A stretch of DNA of 6,565 nt from an uncultured Chlamydiae bacterium (lineage in GTDB: Bacteria; Chlamydiota; Chlamydiia; Chlamydiales; SM23-39), in NCBI GenBank assembly GCA_903889795.1, contig CAISYW010000098.1, forward strand, positions 1 through 6,565. Reading direction: 5' to 3'. Position 1 is the first letter of the stretch. The number at the start of each line of letters is the position of its first letter. Below, piece after piece: positions 1 to 5,728 of this stretch. Made by a program: the position numbers and the translations under genes. The notes under the pieces were generated by a model. That model was not told the origin of the DNA. It did not search any database and saw nothing but the letters and a program-made list of their open reading frames with translations.

Positions 1-77
1 ATCAGCTTGCGTTGGCCCAATTATATACGGTGCACTCACCGGCGCTGTGGTATATGGTGGTTATCAAATGACTCAGG
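1..77 (+). repeat. Rhs core-tail direct repeat, copy 1
   Basis: Bases 1-77 match 1689-1765 in the same orientation with two differences (T61/C1749 and A68/G1756). The match stops abruptly after ACTCAGG. It probably continues beyond the left edge into the Rhs core. It encodes a membrane-like segment and YGGYQ, and is in frame in both copies. Confidence 0.95.
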
Positions 78-496
78 CATTAAATAAAAATCCAATTTCC
101 TGGACGTACATCCCCTCGACACCTGTATTGAGCGATTTTCTCTATCAGGATAATTATTTAAATGTTTTAAATAGGAACAAAGAAGGAAGCGTTGATCCAA
201 GTTTGCCTGCAAATCCAGATGATCTTATTAAAAGACCTGGATGGAAAGAAACGACTCACCCTGAAGCAGGAAAAAAAGGACACAGGTCTTTTGAAAATGA
301 TGAAACAGGAGAAAAACTTCGACATGACGAAGGCAATCCTAAAGAATCTGGACATCAAGGCCATGATCATTACCATCGGCCTAATCCAAATAAAACAAAT
401 TGGGCTGATGAATATTTGGATGGACAAGGTAATCCAGTTCCAGATGGACAAGACAAAGCTCATATTTATTCTCCAGAGAAAGTGTGGTGGAAATAG
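2..496 (+). CDS. Rhs-family protein, C-terminal toxin tip (5' partial)
   Basis: The reading frame is open from base 2 and ends at TAG 494-496; the Rhs core lies off the left edge. It opens with a hydrophobic segment (SACVGPIIYGAL, then YGGYQ). The same segment follows an unmistakable Rhs core end in the second copy near 1689, which is why this is called an Rhs tail although the core is not visible. After about residue 26 the sequence changes to a polar region with KRPGWK, ETGEKLRHD, a His-rich GHDHYHRPNP, YLDGQGNPVP and AHIY, ending in VWWK. Clustered His/Asp of this kind suggests a nuclease-type tip of a polymorphic toxin; that is inference, and I cannot assign the family firmly (an Ntox37-like tip is one guess). 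A likely immunity gene follows 24 bases later. The internal ATG at 47 lies inside the shared tail and is not the true start. Confidence 0.8.
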   Translation, partial: SACVGPIIYGALTGAVVYGGYQMTQALNKNPISWTYIPSTPVLSDFLYQDNYLNVLNRNKEGSVDPSLPANPDDLIKRPGWKETTHPEAGKKGHRSFENDETGEKLRHDEGNPKESGHQGHDHYHRPNPNKTNWADEYLDGQGNPVPDGQDKAHIYSPEKVWWK

Positions 497-520
497 AACA
501 TTTCAATCGGTATAAAACAT

Positions 521-925
521 ATGGACATTTCAATATATGCGGGATACTTCCATGATGGATCAATTATAAACATTGAACAATCAGGAGATAATATTGATTT
601 TTCCATGCAGAGTGCAGAAATGCATGAAGAAGATTTGAAAGAAAACATTACTCTTTCAAAATATCATCGAATAAAGGGAATACTTCATTTAGAAAGAGTA
701 AAGTATATTAGGAATAGTGATCAACCTTTTCATGGCATTTTAAGCATGTTGTATGATGGCGCTGGGATATTAGATTTTGAAATCACTAAAAATAATGTAA
801 AAATATTATTAGAATGGGTAAATTATCCACCTCATCCTAACATTACTGTTTATTCATCTTTTGAAATTGAGGCAGAAAAAATATGGTGGGAAAATATTCC
901 TGATTTGGGAGGGCCATTGTGGTAA
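521..925 (+). CDS. Putative immunity protein for the upstream Rhs tip
   Basis: This gene encodes 134 residues with no signal peptide or membrane segment, so it is probably cytoplasmic. It begins MDISIYAGYFHDGSIINIEQ and contains an alternating hydrophobic/charged middle (SKYHRIKGILHLERV) that looks like an alpha/beta fold. It ends in IWWENIPDLGGPLW. It is called an immunity protein because of its size, its AT-rich composition (18 of 60 G+C over 541-600), and its place 24 bases after the tip's stop codon on the same strand. By known Rhs biology its product would bind and block the tip. No clear Shine-Dalgarno precedes the ATG, so translation may depend on read-through from the tip gene. I do not recognise a named immunity family. 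Confidence 0.72.
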   Translation: MDISIYAGYFHDGSIINIEQSGDNIDFSMQSAEMHEEDLKENITLSKYHRIKGILHLERVKYIRNSDQPFHGILSMLYDGAGILDFEITKNNVKILLEWVNYPPHPNITVYSSFEIEAEKIWWENIPDLGGPLW

Positions 926-926
926 G

Positions 927-1010
927 TCAGTAAAGGATTATGAAACAAACCCAACAGGAGGAACTCCTCAGAGAGGAGATCCAAGATCTCTAGAAAATTG
1001 GAAATATTGA
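927..1010 (+). pseudogene. Remnant of the C-terminal end of a second Rhs tip
   Basis: The frame ending at TGA 1008-1010 reads KDYETNPTGGTPQRGD and then PRSLENWKY. It has no start codon of its own and lies just after the stop of the first immunity gene. The Gly/Pro/Arg-rich text ending in LENWKY resembles the extreme C-terminus of a secreted toxin tip more than random intergenic sequence. Its stop codon overlaps the ATG of the next gene as TGATG, the normal coupling of a tip with its immunity gene. I infer that an older tip was cut off when the present tip and immunity gene were inserted. A competing 17-codon frame from ATG 940 exists but looks meaningless. Confidence 0.5.
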
Positions 1011-1495
1011 TGTTTAATCCGAAATATAGAGTGTTACTTACGAGCAAATGTTTTCCAACAGACAAAGTAATTTGTCTTGGAACTCAATTAATTTCGATCA
1101 TTAATTTTCTGAAAGACTTTTTGCCTAAGCACATATGGTATGGAGCAGATGTCGACGCGGTTGGAAAAGGTGCGATGAAAACTGACATGAAAGATATTAA
1201 ACTAAATCTTATTGGTACAGATTTTCAGTTTATTCAATATTGTTCTGGAATCGACCAATTCATATGGGGAGTTTTTTTATGTATTGATAGCAATATTTCA
1301 TCTCAAAACATTTTAGACATCGAACTAGAAACAGAAGACGAGCCATTTCGTTCTATCGCTTGCAATGGAATAATTATAGAATTACGAACATTTGATACAT
1401 CATTTTTTGAAATTTATTCTGAAGATGAAATGATCATTAAAAAACTGGCGAACAAATTTAACTGTTCCTACAGCTCCAAACTAGACCAAGTCTGA
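1010..1495 (+). CDS. Putative orphan Rhs immunity protein
   Basis: From ATG 1010 the product is 161 residues, starting MFNPKYRVLLTSKCFPTDK. An in-frame ATG lies 12 bases upstream at 998, but it falls inside the remnant tip's coding end. The 1010 start makes a TGATG overlap and is preferred. Visible features are an N-terminal helix-rich part (SIINFLKDFLPKHIWYGADVDAVG as two short blocks), IDQFIWGVFLCIDS in the middle, an acidic ELETEDEPFRSI, and FFEIYSEDE near the end. It has no signal peptide and is probably soluble. It is very AT-rich (13 of 60 G+C over 1381-1440). Its place directly behind a tip remnant and ahead of an Rhs core fragment suggests an immunity gene kept after its toxin was lost. 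The specific toxin it neutralises cannot be told from this window. The last residues (SSKLDQV) may have been altered by the junction with the Rhs fragment. Confidence 0.7.
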   Translation: MFNPKYRVLLTSKCFPTDKVICLGTQLISIINFLKDFLPKHIWYGADVDAVGKGAMKTDMKDIKLNLIGTDFQFIQYCSGIDQFIWGVFLCIDSNISSQNILDIELETEDEPFRSIACNGIIIELRTFDTSFFEIYSEDEMIIKKLANKFNCSYSSKLDQV

Positions 1496-1512
1496 CAGTT
1501 GTATCAGTTTCG

Positions 1513-1821
1513 GAATTAGATCCGAATCTCGGACGCTGGATCACTCAGGACCCGGCCGGATGGGCTGATAGCTCGAATCTCTATCAGTACGTTTTCAACA
1601 ATCCGTTTGTCTACCGGGATCCGGATGGGCAATTTGCATTTGTGATACCTTTTCTAATTTGGGGTGCGGAAATTGCATTGCCCACTTTATCAGCTTGCGT
1701 TGGCCCAATTATATACGGTGCACTCACCGGCGCTGTGGTATATGGTGGCTATCAAGTGACTCAGGTAGAACCGATTTTTGAATCATTCCCTGTATGCCCT
1801 TCTACAAGTTTGAAACCTTAA
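1513..1821 (+). pseudogene. Start-less Rhs core-end fragment with short orphan tail
   Basis: The frame ending at TAA 1819-1821 is open from 1462 but has no ATG and begins inside the preceding gene. From 1513 it reads ELDPNLGRWITQDPAG, then NLYQYVFNNPF and YRDPDG, the hallmark end of an Rhs core (normally DPxxGRW..DP, NLY.Y..NNP, DPxG). Two hydrophobic stretches follow: FAFVIPFLIWGAEIAL, then the shared SACVGPIIYGAL/YGGYQ tail. After the repeat it carries only 18 residues (VEPIFESFPVCPSTSLKP) before the stop. It lacks a core, a start and a credible toxin domain, so it is probably silent and acts, if at all, as a recombination donor or scar. Its last 20 bases overlap the 3' end of the convergent peptidase gene. 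Confidence 0.85.
1689..1765 (+). repeat. Rhs core-tail direct repeat, copy 2
   Basis: This is the second copy of the 77-base element at 1-77, 75 of 77 identical and in the same orientation, offset by 1688 bases. It ends at the same ACTCAGG, after which this copy continues TAGAACCG and copy 1 continues CATTAAAT. The repeat marks the boundary between conserved core tail and exchangeable tip. Confidence 0.95.
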
Positions 1822-4744
1822 AATCGAAGGGGAGCTTGCCTGCCTCTTTTTTGAATAATTCCGGGCCGGCAAAAGAGACAAAAATCCCTTTTTCTTTCTG
1901 CCCGGATAAGTGTTTTTCAACGGCTTTGGCGACGTCGGCGCCGGAAACCTCGATAACGGCTTGGCGGAATGCATTGCGTCTTTCACAAGTGCGTCCGGTG
2001 CGCTGCCATCCGAATGCGCAGATCGCTCTTTGGCGGGGAGGGAGCGGGGCATCGAGGCCTTGCAAAATGCCAAGCTTGGCCTCAAGGAGCTCCCGATCGG
2101 TAAATTTCTGAGAAGCGATTCGGTTGATGGCTTCAAGAAATGCTTGATAAGTGTGGAAGAGATGCGTGTCGCGGTAAGCATAAAAATGAAATTGGCCCGT
2201 AGCAGGGGAGTAGGATGCTCCGCTTCCATAGGCGCCGCCTTTTTCGCGGATCTCCTTATGTAAGACAAGATTTTCCATGAGATCGGTTGCTACCGTTAGA
2301 GCGGGTGAGTCGTTGTCGCGATAGGGAACGGTATTGTAAGCCAGAACAGAGAAGGCAACGGGGGATGGGATGATTTTTCCTTGCGATGCGATTATTGAAA
2401 GCGGCGGCTTCATTTCCCATGCGGGTAAATTGCGGCGGGGGAGCGATTCTGCAAATGGAGCCAGATGGGGGATTAAGAGCTCTTGTTCATCGCGTGCGCA
2501 GGAAAGAACGAGAGCGGGTTTTGCAGCGCCGATCACAGATTCTTGCAGACGTTGAAATTCGCGGCTCAGATGCGATACGGGTGATTTGGCGCTTTCGCAA
2601 ATAAAGGAAAAATAGGGTAATCCCTGTAGTTGTTGATGAATGGCTGACGAGGGGGATAAACCGCTCGACGCGAGCTGAACGGCGTAGCTCATGGCGTCTC
2701 TCGGTAAGCGATTTTGCAATTCGGTCGCATGTTCCAAAAGCAGCTCCTTGATCCGAGGAAGATCCTGGAAATCGGGCGATCGAGAAGAGTCGCTTAAGAT
2801 CTGAAGCATCTGCGGGATATTGCGCTCCAGCGCTTTGGCTCTCAAAGAAAGCGTGGGTCGGCAAAGGTTGGGATCATCATGTTGAATGTAGAGAGAGAGG
2901 GAGGCGCTTATGTCGCCGAGAGCCGCCTGCTGTAATTCGAGGGTTTGCGCATAGTCGCGGCCTCCGCTGCCGACCTCTACCCAAAATCGGGTAAAGAGAG
3001 ACAGCGTGGAAAGATCCTTGAAATTGATCGATGGAAGATCAAAGCAGAGATCGGCATAGAGAATCCGATTCGTAAAACAGGGATGATAATGCAGTGAAAG
3101 AGGACCAAAAGAGGACGATAAGAGAGGAAAATCTTTCGCGTGTTTTGGGATATCATGAAGAGTGACTTTGGGTAGGCAATCCAGCGATTGGTGTTCCACT
3201 TCTTCTTGGTAGGCAGCGAGCTTTTTTTCCTGTGCAACAATTTCCTGCAGTTGTTTTTCAGACAGTTGGGCTTGGAGTGCCGCGAGCGTTGCTTTTTCTT
3301 CATCGCTCTCTTTTTGATTTAGCGCGGGATCGGGTCTCATCGTCAAGTAGAGCGCGTGGGGATTATCGAGAAGATAGAGGCGTACTAAATTGGGAAGATA
3401 TGCGGGGTCGGCCAGATGGTTTTTGAGATCTTGAAATAGAGAATGGATCAGAAGAGATTGTTCCGGAGCCGCTCCATGCTGTTTTGCGAGTATGGCGCGA
3501 AAGAAGAGTGTTAATCCGAAGGGAATATTATCTCCGCCGATCTCCGTTCGCTCGAATTCCAGTTGATGCAAGGAAGCTTCGATCGCTGCAGGATCAAATC
3601 CGCTGATAACGAGTTTTTCCAAAGCGGACCGTGTGATTTGGACAATTTTTTCTGCGCTATTTTCATCGCAGCCTTTGCAGATGAGCAGCCAAGGCGCTTC
3701 GCTCATTTCCGTATCAAAATGCGATTCGACGCTGGTACAGATTTTGGATTGCAACAGCGCGAACTTGAGCGGAGAAACATCGGTATCAGTGAGCAAGCTA
3801 TCGAGAAGACTCAACGCCAGAAGGTCGGTTTGATGGGAGATGGGTGCGGTTAAAAAGCCAAGGGCAACGATTGTTTTTTTTGCCGTATCCTCATCATGTC
3901 CAATTGGATACGTTTCTTCAACATGCCTTGGTGCCGAGAAGCGTTTTTGCAGTGCGAAAGGAGATAGCAAAGTTGCTTTTTGTACATGAGAGAGTGCGTG
4001 CTGATCGATAAAATCCAGATGCCTGGATAGGGGAAGGTTTCCGTAAAAGAAGAACAGGCAGCGCGAGGGATGGTAAAAAGTGCGATGAAATTCGAGGAGC
4101 TCATCGTATGTCAGGGAAGGAATATTCTTTGGGTCGCCGCCGGAGTTATAGGCATAAGGAAGATCCGGCATGAGGTGGCTAAAGAGATGAAATGAAAGCC
4201 TATCGTCGCTCGAGCTCATCGCTCCTTTCATCTCGTTGTAAACAACACCCTGTCTTTGCAGGGGGCTTTTCACATCCCCTGTGGTGGTGAAGGAGAGTCG
4301 ATGCGCTTCTTGTAGAAAGCTGAGATGTTTTAAGAGCGGATGGAAAACGGCGTCGAGATAAACGTCGAGCAGGTTGTAGAAATCTTTTTCCACCTGAGAG
4401 CTGGCGGGATAGACGGTGAAATCCTGGCCTGTGAGGGCGTTCATATAGGTGTTGAGACTGCGGCGCGTCATGGAAAAAAAGGGATCTTTTACAGGAAATT
4501 TTTCCGATCCGCATAAGACGATGTGCTCTAAAGCATGCGCCGCGCCATTCGAGCTGTCCGGAAGAGTTTGAAAAGAGAGCGCGAAAAGATTTTCAGGATC
4601 GTCATTTGCGATTTGAATGATCCGGGCACCTGATTTTTCATGAACCAGCTCAACAAGAGTGCCTTGCAACTCTTTTAAAGGTAGGTATTTAGTGACGATA
4701 AAGCCACGATAATTCTGTCCTTCCACATCGAGCGCCTGGTTCAT
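1802..4744 (-). CDS. M16C family zinc metallopeptidase (presequence protease/insulinase type)
   Basis: This 980-residue protein matches the usual length of the PreP/M16C family, which degrades peptides inside a closed two-half chamber. The inverted zinc motif is HALEH (ligands H70 and H74, catalytic E73). The third ligand is E171 in VVYNEMKGA, 97 residues after H74, the spacing I recall for human PreP. Other family marks are LCGSEKFPVKDPF (77-89), LNTYMNALTGQDFTVYP (97-113), DFYNLLDVYLDAVFHP (121-136) and SGGDP (201-205). A charged helical hairpin of the M16C-associated linker lies at about 480-520. The C-terminal half carries REKGGAYG (R833, Y839), which completes the active site. There is no signal peptide, so it is probably cytoplasmic. 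ATG 4744 is preceded by AGAGGA with 5-base spacing, fixing the start. No frameshift is seen. The stop lies 20 bases inside the convergent Rhs remnant. Confidence 0.96.
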   Translation of the reverse strand: MNQALDVEGQNYRGFIVTKYLPLKELQGTLVELVHEKSGARIIQIANDDPENLFALSFQTLPDSSNGAAHALEHIVLCGSEKFPVKDPFFSMTRRSLNTYMNALTGQDFTVYPASSQVEKDFYNLLDVYLDAVFHPLLKHLSFLQEAHRLSFTTTGDVKSPLQRQGVVYNEMKGAMSSSDDRLSFHLFSHLMPDLPYAYNSGGDPKNIPSLTYDELLEFHRTFYHPSRCLFFFYGNLPLSRHLDFIDQHALSHVQKATLLSPFALQKRFSAPRHVEETYPIGHDEDTAKKTIVALGFLTAPISHQTDLLALSLLDSLLTDTDVSPLKFALLQSKICTSVESHFDTEMSEAPWLLICKGCDENSAEKIVQITRSALEKLVISGFDPAAIEASLHQLEFERTEIGGDNIPFGLTLFFRAILAKQHGAAPEQSLLIHSLFQDLKNHLADPAYLPNLVRLYLLDNPHALYLTMRPDPALNQKESDEEKATLAALQAQLSEKQLQEIVAQEKKLAAYQEEVEHQSLDCLPKVTLHDIPKHAKDFPLLSSSFGPLSLHYHPCFTNRILYADLCFDLPSINFKDLSTLSLFTRFWVEVGSGGRDYAQTLELQQAALGDISASLSLYIQHDDPNLCRPTLSLRAKALERNIPQMLQILSDSSRSPDFQDLPRIKELLLEHATELQNRLPRDAMSYAVQLASSGLSPSSAIHQQLQGLPYFSFICESAKSPVSHLSREFQRLQESVIGAAKPALVLSCARDEQELLIPHLAPFAESLPRRNLPAWEMKPPLSIIASQGKIIPSPVAFSVLAYNTVPYRDNDSPALTVATDLMENLVLHKEIREKGGAYGSGASYSPATGQFHFYAYRDTHLFHTYQAFLEAINRIASQKFTDRELLEAKLGILQGLDAPLPPRQRAICAFGWQRTGRTCERRNAFRQAVIEVSGADVAKAVEKHLSGQKEKGIFVSFAGPELFKKEAGKLPFDFKVSNL

Positions 4745-4769
4745 TGAATTCCTCTTTTATCGAACCAGC

Positions 4770-4798
4770 AATATAAATGAGGATTTAGTTATTAACCA
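4770..4798 (-). promoter_or_regulatory. Candidate promoter of the M16C peptidase gene
   Basis: On the minus strand TGGTTA (4793-4798) and TATATT (4770-4775) are separated by 17 bases. This would give a start near 4763 and a leader of about 18 bases containing the AGAGGA ribosome binding site (4750-4755). The -35 is poor, so this is tentative. The upstream hairpin at 4822-4851 argues that the peptidase needs its own promoter. Confidence 0.3.
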
Positions 4799-4821
4799 GA
4801 TTGATAAACAGGCGACATGAA

Positions 4822-4851
4822 GCGCTAGCGAGGCAAAAGCTTCGCCAGCGC
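4822..4851 (-). terminator. GC-rich hairpin downstream of the two-gene operon
   Basis: Arms 4822-4834 and 4839-4851 form 13 positions around a four-base loop, with one A/C mismatch and one G/U wobble in either strand's RNA. It starts 15 bases after the stop of the 104-residue gene. No T-run follows on the minus strand (TTCATGTCGCC), so it is a weak or factor-dependent terminator, or an RNA-stabilising hairpin. Confidence 0.5.
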
Positions 4852-4866
4852 CTATTCAGAGTTTCT

Positions 4867-5181
4867 TTAGCGTCTTGTAATGTGCAAGCGGCGTGCGCAC
4901 TCTCGAGCCATATAATTGCATTCTCCCAAAAGCAGCAGCAGATCTCTGCGGCCTTTTAGAATTGCACTGCGCGAGCGGCGTTTGACATCGCTTCGCAATT
5001 TTTTCCAGGTCGTGTCAATTTTATGTTCGATATCACGATACGCTTTGAGCGGTGTTTTCATTGTGCAAAGAAGCTTTTTCGCCTTCGCTTTCAAATCTGT
5101 GCGCACTTTGGAGCTCAGGTGCTTGGATGAGCTTCTTTTTGCGGCATGCGGACTTTTTCTAGAAGATCGTTTAATAACCAT
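4867..5181 (-). CDS. Small very basic protein of unknown function
   Basis: The product has 104 residues with 16 Lys and 16 Arg against 8 acidic residues. Residues 1-37 are a Lys/Arg/Ser-rich, tail-like segment (KRSSRKSPHAAKRSSSKHL, then KAKAKKL). Residues 42-104 look helical, with the hydrophobic run DLLLLLGECNY (80-90) and Cys at 39, 88 and 95. The tail is reminiscent of chlamydial histone-like proteins that bind DNA, but I see no match to Hc1 or Hc2, so nucleic-acid binding is only an inference; a ribosome- or membrane-associated role is as possible. The start is supported by GGGGG five bases before the ATG. The gene lies 13 bases behind the 112-residue gene on the same strand, so the two are probably co-transcribed. 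An 89-codon frame on the opposite strand is treated as its shadow. Confidence 0.72.
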   Translation of the reverse strand: MVIKRSSRKSPHAAKRSSSKHLSSKVRTDLKAKAKKLLCTMKTPLKAYRDIEHKIDTTWKKLRSDVKRRSRSAILKGRRDLLLLLGECNYMARECARRLHITRR

Positions 5182-5194
5182 TTAAACCCCCGAT

Positions 5195-5533
5195 TTATTT
5201 AAATTTCTTCATTTCCGTTTCATATTTAGGATGAGAGTGTCGTTTCAGTTGTTCGGTTAGAGCGTTTTCGCGTCTTTTTATCTCATCGAACTCAACCTGA
5301 TCCATTTGTATTTGAGCGAGAAGCATGGAATATTCGGAATCAGAAGAGGGTATGTCATTGACTAAAGCTTTCATCATTTGGATTCTTTGTAATAAAAGAG
5401 CCTGTTCAGCGCGATTAACATCCATTTCTTTATGAAGTAAATCGATGCCGTTATGACTTTCAAGCACATAAGCCTGTTGATTTTCCGGTTTTGAAAAATC
5501 TCTAGCCGGAGCTTTTTTTAACGGTGATTCCAT
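5195..5533 (-). CDS. Small coiled-coil protein of unknown function
   Basis: The product has 112 residues. Residues 1-20 are charged and probably disordered (PLKKAPARDFSKPENQQ). Residues 34-60 and 67-98 are rich in Leu/Met/Ile spaced with Glu/Gln/Arg, joined by NDIPSSDSEY, which suggests a helical hairpin or coiled coil. The C-terminus is Lys-rich (MKKFK). There is no signal peptide or membrane segment. ATG 5533 is preceded by AAAGGA (5544-5549) at 10 bases, slightly far but usable. It is first in an operon with the basic protein gene 13 bases downstream. Opposite charge patterns (mixed/acidic helices here, strong positive charge there) would fit a chaperone/partner pair, but nothing in the sequence proves it. 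I do not recognise the family. Confidence 0.78.
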   Translation of the reverse strand: MESPLKKAPARDFSKPENQQAYVLESHNGIDLLHKEMDVNRAEQALLLQRIQMMKALVNDIPSSDSEYSMLLAQIQMDQVEFDEIKRRENALTEQLKRHSHPKYETEMKKFK

Positions 5534-5557
5534 AATTCAACAATCCTTTCTAGCTTT

Positions 5558-5587
5558 ATTTTAAAATTAAAACTATTTAGTTGGCAA
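5558..5587 (-). promoter_or_regulatory. Candidate promoter of the two-gene operon
   Basis: On the minus strand TTGCCA (5582-5587) and TAAAAT (5558-5563) are 18 bases apart in a very AT-rich stretch. Transcription would begin about 5551, just before the AAAGGA ribosome binding site of the 112-residue gene. Confidence 0.45.
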
Positions 5588-5711
5588 TAGTTATGTTTTT
5601 AATTAAAATATAACTCGTTATGATTATGTTTATTAGTGTGTTGGATTTGGCTTCTTGGCGTTGTCGAAGAAGTGCAGGTATGAATAATTGATGTCCATTT
5701 TGCTCTCTTTT

Positions 5712-5720
5712 TGCTAATAT
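5712..5720 (+). promoter_or_regulatory. Candidate extended -10 promoter of pssA
   Basis: TGCTAATAT is a good extended -10 element. The nearest -35-like TTGATG (5688-5693) is 21 bases away, too far to count. A start 6-8 bases downstream would fall at or within two bases of the pssA ATG at 5729, giving a leaderless or near-leaderless mRNA. This agrees with the absence of a Shine-Dalgarno. The 195-base intergenic region holds nothing else I can support. Confidence 0.4.
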
Positions 5721-5728
5721 CATGTTCT

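Noticed and set aside
192..515. 107-codon + frame overlapping the Rhs tip
   Set aside because: It lies in another frame of the tip gene, is rich in Ile/Lys/Met as expected from AT-rich out-of-frame reading, and lacks Rhs continuity.
473..900. Similar EKxWW text near the end of the tip (VWWK) and of its immunity protein (IWWEN)
   Set aside because: The match is a few residues long and the genes show no other similarity, so chance is likely.
1765..1805. Inverted repeat GTAGAA/TTCTAC at the end of the peptidase gene as a terminator
   Set aside because: The stem is only six bases with a loop of about 29 and no T-run.
1783..2268. Several frames of 100-160 codons inside the peptidase gene on both strands
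   Set aside because: They are shadows of the 980-residue gene, whose family motifs run unbroken through the region; none has recognisable motifs or a good ribosome binding site.
4916..5185. 89-codon + strand frame opposite the basic protein gene
   Set aside because: The minus-strand gene has a GGGGG ribosome site and operon spacing with its neighbour, whereas this frame's translation looks like a random antisense reading.
5680..5718. Tiny upstream frames before pssA (ATG 5680 and ATG 5692) as a regulatory leader peptide
   Set aside because: They have three and eight codons, no ribosome binding site, and would lie upstream of the likely transcription start.
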